From positions 1 through 64,000 of the forward strand of contig CAKZZS010000033.1 of the NCBI GenBank assembly GCA_937884975.1: a stretch of 64,000 bases of DNA, given 5' to 3'. Position numbers and translations under genes: made by a program. The stretch is from an uncultured Clostridia bacterium. GTDB lineage: Bacteria > Bacillota > Clostridia > Oscillospirales > Acutalibacteraceae. Below are positions 1-8,809 of this stretch, in pieces (position 1 is the stretch's first letter; every line of letters begins with the position of its first letter). Below the pieces are notes generated by a model. That model was not told the origin of the DNA. It did no database searches and saw nothing but the letters and a program-made list of their open reading frames with translations.

Positions 1-66
1 AACTGTATGGGTTTTCAATATCCTTAATCTGTTGCACTTGATAGTATAATTCACCTTTAAAGAAAA

Positions 67-94
67 AAGACCGAAGGAAAAGTCCTTCGGTCTT
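67..94 (-). terminator. Terminator of the FHA-RodA-PBP operon
   Basis: A perfect 12-bp inverted repeat (67-78 with 83-94) with an AAAG loop lies 15 bases beyond the stop of the minus-strand PBP gene. On the minus strand it is followed by a run of T (positions 66-63 and beyond), as for a rho-independent terminator. Bases 1-66 hold nothing I can identify. Confidence 0.85.
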
Positions 95-108
95 ACTTTT
101 TGTCTTTA

Positions 109-1503
109 TCAGTCCGTATAGAGCTTGAGCGCTTCCTGCAAAACCGTGTTTGCAACGGGAATTGCATTCCCGCTTCCCGAGCCGCCGTTTTCGATTATTA
201 CAACAACCGCAAACGGGAAATCCTCTCTCTGGGAAAAACCGACAAACCACGCGTGCGGCTGCTTGTCGCCGCCGACCTCGGCAGTGCCCGTCTTTCCGCA
301 CATTTCAAGGTTCGGAAAGCTCCAGTCGCCGTAAACGTCCTCAACGTCAAAACGAAGCATTTTCTTAAGCTTCAACGCAGTTTCACCGGACATATAAGGG
401 TCCATAAGCTTTGTTTTTGCCCTGTAAACGCTTCTGCCCGAGGCGGTGCTGATTTTACTTACAACATAAGGCTTCGGAGAAGCGCCGCCGTTCGCAATTG
501 CGCCGACAAGAGTAAGAAAACGGCAGGGATTTACCTTTGTGGTGTACTGTCCTATGCCTGCCCAGCCGAGGTCAAGCTTTTTTGCGTTTGTCAGGTCGAT
601 TTTACTGCCTGCAAAATTCAGGTAATTTCCGCCTGAGGCGGAGGAATCGTTAAAGCCGAGGGTTATCGCCTCCTGCTGAAGCTTTTCGTTGCCGAGCTGT
701 TCAGCGATTTGCGCAAACGCGCAGTTGCAAGAGTGACTTAACGCTTTTTCAAAATTTATTTCGCCGTGAACTCCGCTGCATTTTACAACACCCTCGCCGA
801 TATTGTATTCACCTTTGCAGGTGAAGGTTTGAGAATAAATGTCGGGTATGTTTTCAATAGCCGCCGCGGCGGTGACGATTTTAAAAATCGAACCCGGAAC
901 ATAAGAGCCGGAAACAAAACGGTCAATATAAACGCCCTCGTAGCTGTCGCTTTCTTCAATTTCTTCAACAGTCGGTCTGTTTCTTGTGTCAAACGAAGGT
1001 GAGCTTGTTGAACAAATGACCTCTCCCGTTTTGTAGTTATAGACGCCGACGGTCCCCTTCCTGCCGTTGAGCGCTCTGTAAGCAGTTGCGCACAGGTCGG
1101 AATTTACCGTAAGAGTTATATCGTTTCCGCTTCCGTTTTCAACCGTACTGTAAAGTCCGTCAACAAAGCTGTAACCCGTAAGCTCGGATTTATAGAGAGA
1201 ATGCACGCCCGTTGAAATATAACCCTCAAGGTCGCCTATTGTGTGAAGCGTTGACATACGGATAGTTCTGTCGTCATTGAACCTGCGCGAGCCGTCCTCA
1301 TTTCTTGCAAGCTCAACGCCTGCGCTGTCAAGGATTCTTCCGCCGCTGACAAGGGTTCCGTTTTCGTAAAGATGGCGGTTGTATTTCTGACCCGACCAGC
1401 TTTCGGCGTTTGCGAAAAAGCGGTAGCCGAGAATGCAAAGACCTAAAAGGAAAACGCCTATGAGCGCATAAAGAATTTTTGCTCTGTTAGCTATTGCTCT
1501 CAT
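109..1503 (-). CDS. Class B penicillin-binding protein (PBP2/FtsI-type transpeptidase)
   Basis: A 464-residue membrane-anchored peptidoglycan transpeptidase acting outside the membrane. One N-terminal transmembrane segment lies at about residues 9-30. The three active-site motifs of the penicilloyl-serine transferase superfamily are present: SIFK (S205-K208, acyl-accepting serine), SCN (258-260) and KTGTAE (from K404). The dimerisation region before the catalytic domain is short, so the protein is smaller than typical 600-700-residue PBP2 proteins and resembles the PbpA type that partners RodA. Its start overlaps the stop of the upstream FtsW/RodA gene (ATGA), indicating translational coupling. 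The pair would form the glycosyltransferase-transpeptidase unit of elongation, division or sporulation; which of these cannot be told from sequence. Confidence 0.95.
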   Translation of the reverse strand: MRAIANRAKILYALIGVFLLGLCILGYRFFANAESWSGQKYNRHLYENGTLVSGGRILDSAGVELARNEDGSRRFNDDRTIRMSTLHTIGDLEGYISTGVHSLYKSELTGYSFVDGLYSTVENGSGNDITLTVNSDLCATAYRALNGRKGTVGVYNYKTGEVICSTSSPSFDTRNRPTVEEIEESDSYEGVYIDRFVSGSYVPGSIFKIVTAAAAIENIPDIYSQTFTCKGEYNIGEGVVKCSGVHGEINFEKALSHSCNCAFAQIAEQLGNEKLQQEAITLGFNDSSASGGNYLNFAGSKIDLTNAKKLDLGWAGIGQYTTKVNPCRFLTLVGAIANGGASPKPYVVSKISTASGRSVYRAKTKLMDPYMSGETALKLKKMLRFDVEDVYGDWSFPNLEMCGKTGTAEVGGDKQPHAWFVGFSQREDFPFAVVVIIENGGSGSGNAIPVANTVLQEALKLYTD

Positions 1504-2714
1504 TTTGCCGTCCCCCTGTCCTTAAAGCTGACCGCCTTAATAAAGCTTAAGAGCATCCAGCAGCCCATTACGCTTGAGCCGCCCCTGCTTATAAAGGGCA
1601 GCGTCACGCCCGTAAACGGTATCAAATCCGCAACGCCGAATACGTTTACTGCCGCCTGGAATAAGAGCAGAGCCGCCGCCGAAACGGATAAAATCGAGTA
1701 AAAGGTCGAATGAACCGATTTTGAGTTTTTAATTGCGTACGCAAGCAGACCGACGTAGGTGAGCATAATTGAAAACGCGATTATCAGTCCGAACTCCTCG
1801 CTCACAACGCCGAAAACAAGGTCCTCCGTTGCGGCAAAGACATCGCGAAGCTCGCCGTTGCCGAGACCAAGTCCGAAAAGACCTCCGCTTACTGCGTATG
1901 TGAGGGTTCTTGTCTGTTGGAAGCCGCTTCCCTCTACGTCATCCCAGATGTGCATATAGCTTGAAAAACGGGAGGCGACGTAAGGCTTGAACATAAGTAT
2001 AAGCACCGCGCCGAGCGCCGCGACAACGCAGATAAAGACAATTGTTCTTATATCGCCCGAGCGCAGGAATGAAATGACAATGAAAGTAAAGAAGAATATC
2101 AGCGCCGTGCCGAAATCATACATAAGGAAAAGACAGCCTATGCACGCGACGGCGAAAATAATGTACCGCGTCAGGCTTCTTGTTGACTGAAGCTTTTCAA
2201 GGGTTGCCGCGCCGACAAAGACAAACGCAACCTTGACAAGCTCCGAAGGCTGAATTGACATTCCGCCGAAATACAGCCAGTTTTTAGCTCCGTTTGTGAA
2301 CCTTGCAAGCATAAGAGTAAGACCGAGAAGTCCTACCGCGCCGACAGCCGCTACATAGCGCAGCTTCATACACCTGTCAACGTCCTTTAAAATCCACAGC
2401 AGTACAAGGTAGCCTGCAAATCCGATAAGAATTGCGGCAAGCTGGGTAATGCTTTTTTCGGGATAGACGCTGACTGTAATCGCAAGACCGATTCCCGAAA
2501 GGAAGAAGCCGATAAGCTCAACCTCAAAGCTCTGGCTTTTCATAATCCCCCTGTGGATTATAAAATAAATCCATTCAAGAAGAATGTAGCCGCCAAAGGC
2601 AATTGAGGGGTATTTAAGGTCGGTTGCGCCGAGCTTTAAAACTATTTCAAAAAGACAAATCGCCTGAAACAGAGTTACGAGCGCCATAAGGAAGAAATAC
2701 CTGTTCTTTTTCAC
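1500..2714 (-). CDS. FtsW/RodA/SpoVE-family peptidoglycan glycosyltransferase
   Basis: A 404-residue polytopic SEDS protein with about ten hydrophobic segments. SEDS proteins polymerise lipid II into glycan strands together with a class B PBP. Family hallmarks are visible: GGLFGLGLGNGE in the extracellular loop region (about residues 285-300) and PFISRGGSS near residue 375, close to the usual PFISYGGS. It sits between the FHA gene (4-base overlap) and its likely partner PBP (4-base overlap), so the three are one transcription and translation unit. Choosing between RodA, FtsW and SpoVE would need phylogeny. Confidence 0.95.
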   Translation of the reverse strand: MKKNRYFFLMALVTLFQAICLFEIVLKLGATDLKYPSIAFGGYILLEWIYFIIHRGIMKSQSFEVELIGFFLSGIGLAITVSVYPEKSITQLAAILIGFAGYLVLLWILKDVDRCMKLRYVAAVGAVGLLGLTLMLARFTNGAKNWLYFGGMSIQPSELVKVAFVFVGAATLEKLQSTRSLTRYIIFAVACIGCLFLMYDFGTALIFFFTFIVISFLRSGDIRTIVFICVVAALGAVLILMFKPYVASRFSSYMHIWDDVEGSGFQQTRTLTYAVSGGLFGLGLGNGELRDVFAATEDLVFGVVSEEFGLIIAFSIMLTYVGLLAYAIKNSKSVHSTFYSILSVSAAALLLFQAAVNVFGVADLIPFTGVTLPFISRGGSSVMGCWMLLSFIKAVSFKDRGTAK

Positions 2715-3532
2715 CGTATTCCCCCTTCCCTGAAAATAAAACGGAAGTGCGATATTTCAAAGATATCGCCGTCGGCAAGATAATGCGCCCGGGTAATCAT
2801 CTGACCGTTAAGTACGGTTCCTGCAGTTGAACCCATATCCTCAAGCGCCCATCTTCCCTCGTGCTTGAAAAGCCGAGCGTGAACACGGGAAACGTACGGG
2901 TCCTCAATAGGCAGGTCGCACCGTGACGGGTCTCTGCCGAAAATGACGGAGTCGCCGATAAGATGAAGCTTTTCCCCGTTTGACTCGTTATATAAAAACG
3001 CGCCGTCATAGACATTCGGAATATCGTCCGTATCAAACCTTGGCTTTGAGGAGACAATATCCGTGTCGGCAATTACGCTGTCGATATATCTGTTTTCCCT
3101 TTCGTCAAGAGGCTCAATCTGCTCGTCCTCTTTGCAAAGAAGCTTCATCGGGATATTTCCGAAAGCGATATTGTCGCCGTTGAAAACCTCGGTAGGCTTT
3201 TCAATTTTTACTCCGTTTACGAAAACGCCCATTTTGGAGTTCGTGTCGACAACAAAAAACCTGCCCTTTCTGTACGCGAGAACGGCGTGAAAACGCGAAA
3301 CCGTGCCGTAGCCTAATTTCACATCGCAAAGCTTACTCCTTCCAATGGAGGTCTCGTAACCGCTTATTTCGATTTCGTCTCCGTTTGCCGCGTTGTAAAG
3401 AGCGCCGAAGGAATCGGATGTATTTATCTTTTTGCGCATAAGCATTACAAAGCAGCGCGCAAGAACGAACACCGCTATAAAGCTTAATACAAATCTAAAA
3501 ATGTAAAGCAGAGCTGAAAGCAGCTGTTCCAA
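2711..3532 (-). CDS. Membrane-anchored protein with two FHA domains
   Basis: A 273-residue protein with one N-terminal transmembrane helix (about residues 7-29) followed by two forkhead-associated domains. FHA1 has IGRSKLCDVKL with SRFHA (about 62-85). FHA2 has FGRDPSRCDL with SRVHA (about 199-220). FHA domains bind phosphothreonine peptides, so this is a likely phospho-dependent scaffold for the downstream RodA and PBP. The start is a TTG at 3530-3532, chosen because AAAGGAGGTG lies just upstream and no in-frame ATG does. No Ser/Thr kinase is encoded in this window. The order FHA, rodA, pbpA recalls the actinobacterial fha-rodA-pbpA-pkn cluster. Confidence 0.92.
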   Translation of the reverse strand: MEQLLSALLYIFRFVLSFIAVFVLARCFVMLMRKKINTSDSFGALYNAANGDEIEISGYETSIGRSKLCDVKLGYGTVSRFHAVLAYRKGRFFVVDTNSKMGVFVNGVKIEKPTEVFNGDNIAFGNIPMKLLCKEDEQIEPLDERENRYIDSVIADTDIVSSKPRFDTDDIPNVYDGAFLYNESNGEKLHLIGDSVIFGRDPSRCDLPIEDPYVSRVHARLFKHEGRWALEDMGSTAGTVLNGQMITRAHYLADGDIFEISHFRFIFREGGIR

Positions 3533-3560
3533 GCCGACACCTCCTTTGTAAATTCAAATC

Positions 3561-3566
3561 ATTATA
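3561..3566 (-). promoter_or_regulatory. Probable -10 box of the FHA-RodA-PBP operon
   Basis: On the minus strand TATAAT occurs 29 bases before the TTG start of the FHA gene. A weak TTTATA lies 17 bases further upstream as a possible -35. The stretch 3533-3686 is a divergent AT-rich promoter region. Confidence 0.5.
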
Positions 3567-3625
3567 TCACATATTTCCCGTTTTATAAAGTCATTTTAAA
3601 TTTTAAAATATATTTTCATAAAATG

Positions 3626-3654
3626 TTGAAATTATGAGAAAATTCATTTATACT
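3626..3654 (+). promoter_or_regulatory. Promoter of the aldose epimerase gene
   Basis: TTGAAA (3626-3631), 17-base spacer, TATACT (3649-3654). It lies 33 bases before the start codon, and AGAGGTGAAAAGGA serves as ribosome binding region. Confidence 0.7.
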
Positions 3655-3686
3655 ATTGCGTGATACTCATCAAGAGGTGAAAAGGA

Positions 3687-4730
3687 ATGGAAATCAAAAG
3701 CTTCGGTATTATGAAAAACGGTGAAGAGGACACAATCTACGCCTTGACAAATTCCAACGGAATGAGGGTGGAAATTCACACCTTCGGCGCAGGAATTTAT
3801 AAAATAATTGTTCCCGATAAAAACGGAAAAGAGGACGACGTATTGCTCGGTTACTCAAAGCCCGACGATTACGACGGTTGCGACGACTATTCAGGACTTG
3901 TCGTAGGACCCGTTGCGAACAGGATTAACGGAGATTTTGAGCTTTACGGTAAAACATATTCGCCCGAGGTTAACCCCGAAAACGGAATTATCCTTCATTC
4001 AAACGGCGACATTTCCTTCAGAAACTGGTCTGTTGAAAAATATTCGGATAATGAGATTACACTTTCAATTGAAAGGAAGGACGGCGTTGCAGGTCTTCCC
4101 GGCAATATGACGGTAAGCGTTACATATACTCTGACCGATGATAACGCGCTTCATCTTAAATACAGGGCGGTTACCGACAGAAAGTCTTATATTAACCTTA
4201 CAAACCACGCGTATTTTAATCTTGACGGTTGCTCCGGCGCGTCAGTTGTTGATCACCTTGTTAAATTCAATGCGGATTACTTCATTCCGACCGATGAGAA
4301 AAGCATTCCCTACGGAAAGCCGCAGAGCGTTGACGGCACTCCATTCGATTTAAGGGAGTTTAAGAAAATTGCGGACGGAATTGACGATAAAGCCTGCGAC
4401 CAGACGGTCTGGGGCAGGGGATATGACCACAGCTTGCAGATAAGGGATTACGATAAAACCCTGCGTCTTGCGGCAACTGTCAGGAGTGAAAAAACGGGAA
4501 GAGTTCTCGAATGCTTTACAACGCTTCCCGCCGTTCAGTTCTATACGGGCAATTTCCTTGCCGGACTTGAGGGCAAATACGGCTTTAAGAATAATCACAG
4601 AAGCGGTTTTTGCCTTGAGACCCAGTTCCATCCGGACGCGGTTCACCACCCCGATTTTCAGCAGCCGGTTTTCGACGAAAACAACCCGTATGAAAGCGAA
4701 ACGGTTTACGTTTTCTCGGTTGAAAAATAA
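3687..4730 (+). CDS. galM: Aldose 1-epimerase (mutarotase)
   Basis: A 347-residue cytoplasmic enzyme interconverting alpha and beta anomers of aldoses such as galactose or glucose. The galactose mutarotase fold is recognised from GPVANRI (about residues 76-82), the catalytic histidine region NLTNHAYFNLDG (about 170-181) and the C-terminal catalytic glutamate in CLETQFHPDAVHHP (about 307-320). Length matches the family. It is a single-gene unit with its own promoter and a following terminator. No other galactose-pathway genes are adjacent, so the physiological sugar is not indicated by context. Confidence 0.95.
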   Translation: MEIKSFGIMKNGEEDTIYALTNSNGMRVEIHTFGAGIYKIIVPDKNGKEDDVLLGYSKPDDYDGCDDYSGLVVGPVANRINGDFELYGKTYSPEVNPENGIILHSNGDISFRNWSVEKYSDNEITLSIERKDGVAGLPGNMTVSVTYTLTDDNALHLKYRAVTDRKSYINLTNHAYFNLDGCSGASVVDHLVKFNADYFIPTDEKSIPYGKPQSVDGTPFDLREFKKIADGIDDKACDQTVWGRGYDHSLQIRDYDKTLRLAATVRSEKTGRVLECFTTLPAVQFYTGNFLAGLEGKYGFKNNHRSGFCLETQFHPDAVHHPDFQQPVFDENNPYESETVYVFSVEK

Positions 4731-4744
4731 TAGAATAAACAGTC

Positions 4745-4772
4745 AAAAAGCGAGGTTTTCCTCGCTTTTTTA
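4745..4772 (+). terminator. Terminator after galM
   Basis: AAAAAGCGAGG and CCTCGCTTTTTT form an 11-bp stem with a TTTT loop and a T-run. Confidence 0.9.
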
Positions 4773-4777
4773 ATGCT

Positions 4778-4804
4778 TTGTTCACAATTTGATTAAATTT
4801 GTTT
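4778..4804 (+). promoter_or_regulatory. Possible OmpR-type binding site upstream of the two-component operon
   Basis: The 12-mer TTGTTCACAATT (4778-4789) recurs exactly at 50292-50303, upstream of the secreted-protein operon. Here it is followed by degenerate repeats (ATTAAATTTG, then TTTAAA) with a spacing of about 10-11 bases, the layout used by OmpR/PhoP regulators. It may be an autoregulatory site. A -10-like TATAAT follows at 4839-4844. Confidence 0.35.
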
Positions 4805-4838
4805 AAAAAATAATTAACCAAATTCACTTTTTTTGTTG

Positions 4839-4844
4839 TATAAT
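4839..4844 (+). promoter_or_regulatory. -10 box of the response regulator operon
   Basis: TATAAT preceded by TTG. No good -35 stands at 17 bases (TTAACC at 19 bases is the nearest), which would fit an activated promoter. It lies 56 bases upstream of the start codon. Confidence 0.5.
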
Positions 4845-4900
4845 AAAAACCGTTAGTATATGATAAATGAAAAAAAGCAACGTTTCGGAGGGGAAATGTA

Positions 4901-5605
4901 ATGGCAGGAACAAAGGTACTTATAGTTGACGACGATATAAATATTTGCGAGCTTTTAAGACTCTATCTTGAAAAAGAGGGCTTTTCGGTTATAAGCGTCA
5001 ATGACGGCGAGGCGGCTCTGACAACCTTTAAGGCGGAGGAGCCGGACATAGTTCTTCTTGACATTATGCTTCCGAAGCTTGACGGCTGGCAGGTCTGCAG
5101 GGAAATCCGCAAGTTTTCGGATACGCCGATAATTATGCTTTCCGCAAAGGGCGAGACCTTTGATAAGGTGCTCGGACTTGAGCTTGGCGCGGACGATTAT
5201 GTGACAAAGCCGTTTGACACAAAGGAAATTATTGCGAGAATTAAGTCCGTTCTGCGCAGGGTCAACGCTTCTTCCTCATCTGCAGAAGGCGAGGACGCAA
5301 TAAAGGAGGTCAATTTTGACAAGCTTTCAATTAACCTTACAAATTATGTGCTTAAGGTTGACGGAAAGCAAATTGACACTCCTCCAAAAGAGCTTGAACT
5401 GATTTACCATCTTGCTTCTCATCCGAATAAGGTTTTCACTCGGGATCAGCTCCTTGACGAGGTATGGGGCTTTGAATACTACGTTGACTCAAGGACGGTT
5501 GACGTTCATATAAAGAGGCTTCGTGAAAAGCTCAAGGGCGTTTCGGACCAGTGGGAGCTTCGCACGGTATGGAGCGTAGGTTATAAATTTGAAGTCAAAG
5601 AGTAA
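4901..5605 (+). CDS. OmpR/PhoB-family response regulator
   Basis: A 234-residue DNA-binding response regulator. The receiver domain (1-120) has the acidic pocket VDDD (9-12), phospho-acceptor D54 in VLLDIMLP, and the switch residues in MLSAKG. The C-terminal winged helix (about 140-232) shows the DVHIKRLREKL recognition-helix signature and YKF near the end. The partner kinase follows 5 bases downstream and an HtrA protease follows that, so the operon is RR-HK-htrA. This resembles walRK...htrC and cssRS-htrA of Bacillus, both linked to envelope stress or cell-wall homeostasis. The specific system cannot be assigned from sequence alone. Confidence 0.95.
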   Translation: MAGTKVLIVDDDINICELLRLYLEKEGFSVISVNDGEAALTTFKAEEPDIVLLDIMLPKLDGWQVCREIRKFSDTPIIMLSAKGETFDKVLGLELGADDYVTKPFDTKEIIARIKSVLRRVNASSSSAEGEDAIKEVNFDKLSINLTNYVLKVDGKQIDTPPKELELIYHLASHPNKVFTRDQLLDEVWGFEYYVDSRTVDVHIKRLREKLKGVSDQWELRTVWSVGYKFEVKE

Positions 5606-5610
5606 TTTTT

Positions 5611-7143
5611 ATGGCAGAAGGATTTAAACAAATCAGCAGAACCGTTAAGGACAATAAGTTTTCAAAAAGTCTTTTTGTCCGATATTATACGGTTTCCATA
5701 CTAATAATAATAGTGTGCTTTCTAATACTCGGTTGCGCGCTTCTTGTTTTTGTCGGAAACTATTGGAAAAACGAAAAAACGGATATAATAGTAAGTAACG
5801 TATCCACTCTTGCAAAGACAACGGGCGAGATGCTTTCCTCCGAAAGAATGAAGGAGGACACGGAAGGCTCGCTTATGGTGCTGTGCAACAATTTGCGTAT
5901 TGTCTCCCAGGCTGTAAACGCCGATTTCTTTATAGTCGGTACGGACGGAGAGGTAATTGTGTGCCAGGACTCGCTTGTGTCCGATTTCAGAAAGACGGAT
6001 TCGGATTCCGGGGCTAAAGGCTCTTGTAATATCCATTCTCACTACAGCTTTTCGGATGAAATGCTCAACGAAATAAATAAGGGTCCGTACTGCAGAATAT
6101 CGAACCTTAACGGTATGCTCATTTCTTCCTTTATTGTTGCGGCGGAGCCGATAACCGTGAATGAAGAGACCGTTGCATACAGTTTTTGCCTTCAGCCGCT
6201 TGAACAGGGCGTAAACCTTTATGTCCGCGACGTTCTTAAGATGTTTTTGTTTGCTTCGGCGTTTGCGCTTGTTCTCTGCTTTGTGGCGGTGTATCTTATG
6301 ACCTACAGCCTTACAAAGCCGTTCCGGCAGATGTCTTACGCAACAAAGCGCTATTCCGTAGGCGATTTCAGCCCGAGAATTGACGTCAGGGGCAGGGACG
6401 AATTGGCGGCGCTGTGTATGGAGTTTAACTCAATGGCGACTGCGCTCGCGACGCTCGAAAGCACCCGAAGAAGCTTCGTGGCAAATGTTTCTCATGAATT
6501 GAAAACGCCGATGACGACAATAGGCGGATATATCGACGCAATTCTTGACGGCACTATTCCAAGAGAAAAGGAAGAGTATTATCTTCAGATAGTTTCTGAT
6601 GAGGTAAAGCGTCTTTCAAGGCTTGTTGTCGCTATGCTGAACCTTTCAAAAATTGAGGCAGGCGAGATTCAGATTCACAGAGGACAGTTCGATATTACCG
6701 AGCTTATTTTCAGCACCCTGCTTTCCTTTGAACAGACGATAAGCAAAAGGAATATTGAAATCAGGGGCCTTGAAAATCTGCTCCCCGTTCAGGTCAGCGC
6801 GGACAGGGATATGCTTCATCAGGCGATATATAACCTTGTTGACAATGCGGTCAAATTTACGCCAGACGGCGGCTGGATAGAGCTTAAATTAAGCAGTAAC
6901 GGCAAGTCCGTGAGCGTTTCAATAAAAAATTCCGGCGCAGGCGTTTCCTCCGAGGAAATTTCAAAAATCTTTGAAAGATTTTATAAGGTCGACAAGTCCA
7001 GAAGCTATGACGTAAAGGGCGCAGGGCTCGGACTTTATATAGTCAAAACGGTAATTGAAATGCACTCGGGTACGGTTTACGCTACAAGCGAGGAAGGAAA
7101 ATATACCGAATTTACGTTCACAATTCCTATTGGAGGTTTTTAA
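5611..7143 (+). CDS. Membrane sensor histidine kinase
   Basis: A 510-residue kinase. Transmembrane segments lie at about 28-52 and 208-232, enclosing an extracytoplasmic sensor domain of about 155 residues. A HAMP region follows (about 232-285), then HisKA with the phospho-accepting H295 in FVANVSHELKTP, then HATPase_c with the N box NLVDNAVKF and the G2 box GAGLGLYIVK. The G1 box reads NSGAG rather than the usual DxGxG. No PAS domain lies between HAMP and HisKA, so it is not a canonical WalK. It should phosphorylate the regulator encoded just upstream. Confidence 0.95.
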   Translation: MAEGFKQISRTVKDNKFSKSLFVRYYTVSILIIIVCFLILGCALLVFVGNYWKNEKTDIIVSNVSTLAKTTGEMLSSERMKEDTEGSLMVLCNNLRIVSQAVNADFFIVGTDGEVIVCQDSLVSDFRKTDSDSGAKGSCNIHSHYSFSDEMLNEINKGPYCRISNLNGMLISSFIVAAEPITVNEETVAYSFCLQPLEQGVNLYVRDVLKMFLFASAFALVLCFVAVYLMTYSLTKPFRQMSYATKRYSVGDFSPRIDVRGRDELAALCMEFNSMATALATLESTRRSFVANVSHELKTPMTTIGGYIDAILDGTIPREKEEYYLQIVSDEVKRLSRLVVAMLNLSKIEAGEIQIHRGQFDITELIFSTLLSFEQTISKRNIEIRGLENLLPVQVSADRDMLHQAIYNLVDNAVKFTPDGGWIELKLSSNGKSVSVSIKNSGAGVSSEEISKIFERFYKVDKSRSYDVKGAGLGLYIVKTVIEMHSGTVYATSEEGKYTEFTFTIPIGGF

Positions 7144-7144
7144 T

Positions 7145-8719
7145 ATGGATGATTTTGAAAACAAAGACGAACTCAATGAAATTAACGAAAACGAAGCCAC
7201 GCAGGCTGAACCACAGCCGTTTGAGCCGGAAATCGCAGAGCCTCAGGTAAACGCGCAGTCGCAGGAAGCTCCCGTGCAACCGACCTATACTCCGCCGGTT
7301 CCGCCTCAGAACACATATCCCTACGGTCAGGGCGCTGCTCCGAATATGGGTTATCCGTATTCGCCTATGCAGAATAACTATAACAATTCTCCTTATCAGC
7401 AGCCCTACGGCAATTATCCGTATCAGGCTCCAAACAATAACCGCCCTGCTCCCCCTGCTCCCAAAAAGAGTAAGGCAGGAAAGGTTATCGCAGTTTGCCT
7501 TATTATTGCGGTCTTAAGTCTCGCGGCGGCCATTTCCTTAAGTACGATAAGCAAGCACTCAAAGGGAAAGACAAATAATCAGAGTCAGACCGAGCAGAAG
7601 GCGGAGGATGCCGTAACTCTTACAATAAACGATTCGGCTGATACTGCCGAAAAGTCAACCGCTTCCGCTTCGGGCGTCCTTTCCGCAACCGAAATATACG
7701 AAAAGGTCAGCGACGTTTCCGTAGGCGTTCTCGTATATCAGTCTTCAGGTATGTCAAGCTTTTCTTCAAACCTCTACGGTGAAGGCTCGGGCGTTATTAT
7801 TACGGAAAACTCGAATCATACGGGCACTTATGTAATAACCTGCGCTCACGTCGTTTCCGGCAGCGGACTTTCTGTAAAAATTCAGCTTAATGACGGCGAA
7901 AAGTATGACGCAACCATAGTCGGTATTGATAACAAGACCGATATTGCGGTTTTGCTTATGGAAAAAACAGGACTTACGGCGGCTGAATTCGGCTCGGCAG
8001 AAAACCTTAAGGTCGGTCAGACGGTTTATGCAATAGGTAACCCCGGCGGCACGGATTTCTTCGGCTCGTTCACCTCGGGCATAGTTTCCGCTATTGCGCG
8101 TCCCGTAAACAGTCCCGTAGGCTATGAAATGAACTGCATTCAGCACGACGCCGCAATTAACCCCGGAAACTCCGGCGGCGCGCTTGTAAACGAATACGGT
8201 CAGGTTATCGGAATAAACTCCTCAAAAATCGCAGCCGAGGAATATGAGGGAATGGGCTTTGCCGTTCCCAGCGAAACCGTAAAAGAGGTTGCGGACGAGA
8301 TTATTGCCAACGGCTATGTTACCGACAGACCGAAGCTTGGCATAAAGTACGCTTCAGTCGCAAGCAGCCAGACCTACAGTATGATAGTTCAGATGAACGA
8401 CTACCCTGCAGGCTCGATTATTATTGATTCCATTACCACAGACTCCTCGCTTTACAACACGGACGTCCAGAGAGGCGATCTTATCATTAAAGCAAACGGT
8501 AAGGACCTTGACACCCCGGATGTTTTACTCGACCTTGTTCAGAACGGTAAGGTCGGCGATAAAATCAAGCTTACTATAGTTCGTATAGATTCGAATTACA
8601 AGACAACCGAGTTTGAGGTTGACGCAACTCTTATCGAGGACAGAGGCACTGTCGAAGAAGAGGAAACCACAACCGAGGATATTTATGAGTACTATAATCC
8701 TTTCGGCTTTGGCAATTAA
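7145..8719 (+). CDS. htrA: HtrA/DegP-type membrane-anchored serine protease
   Basis: A 524-residue envelope quality-control protease. The acidic N-terminus leads into a Pro/Gln/Tyr/Asn-rich low-complexity stretch (about residues 35-108), a basic stop and one transmembrane helix (about 114-135). The trypsin-like domain carries the catalytic triad H235 (ITCAHVV), D266 (NKTDIAVL) and S343 (NPGNSGGAL). A C-terminal PDZ domain follows (about 390-490), then an acidic tail. The ATG at 7145 is chosen because GGAGG stands just before it and it starts one base after the kinase stop; a longer frame opens inside the kinase gene. Co-transcription with the two-component system suggests envelope-stress control. 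Confidence 0.95.
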   Translation: MDDFENKDELNEINENEATQAEPQPFEPEIAEPQVNAQSQEAPVQPTYTPPVPPQNTYPYGQGAAPNMGYPYSPMQNNYNNSPYQQPYGNYPYQAPNNNRPAPPAPKKSKAGKVIAVCLIIAVLSLAAAISLSTISKHSKGKTNNQSQTEQKAEDAVTLTINDSADTAEKSTASASGVLSATEIYEKVSDVSVGVLVYQSSGMSSFSSNLYGEGSGVIITENSNHTGTYVITCAHVVSGSGLSVKIQLNDGEKYDATIVGIDNKTDIAVLLMEKTGLTAAEFGSAENLKVGQTVYAIGNPGGTDFFGSFTSGIVSAIARPVNSPVGYEMNCIQHDAAINPGNSGGALVNEYGQVIGINSSKIAAEEYEGMGFAVPSETVKEVADEIIANGYVTDRPKLGIKYASVASSQTYSMIVQMNDYPAGSIIIDSITTDSSLYNTDVQRGDLIIKANGKDLDTPDVLLDLVQNGKVGDKIKLTIVRIDSNYKTTEFEVDATLIEDRGTVEEEETTTEDIYEYYNPFGFGN

Positions 8720-8727
8720 AATTTATT

Positions 8728-8766
8728 TCGGCAGGGCGCTTTGAAAGGCGCTCTGCCGAATTTTAA
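8728..8766 (+). terminator. Terminator after htrA
   Basis: A long inverted repeat, TTCGGCAGGGCGC...GGCGCTCTGCCGAA, with two G-T pairs, followed by TTTT. Confidence 0.85.
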
Positions 8767-8774
8767 AAAAAGTA

Positions 8775-8803
8775 TTGACAAACGCATTTGCGTCTGCTAA
8801 AAT
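8775..8803 (+). promoter_or_regulatory. Promoter of infC-rpmI-rplT
   Basis: Consensus TTGACA (8775-8780), 17-base spacer, TAAAAT (8798-8803). Transcription would start near 8810, leaving a leader of about 145 bases before infC. Confidence 0.85.
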
Positions 8804-8809
8804 ACCGAA

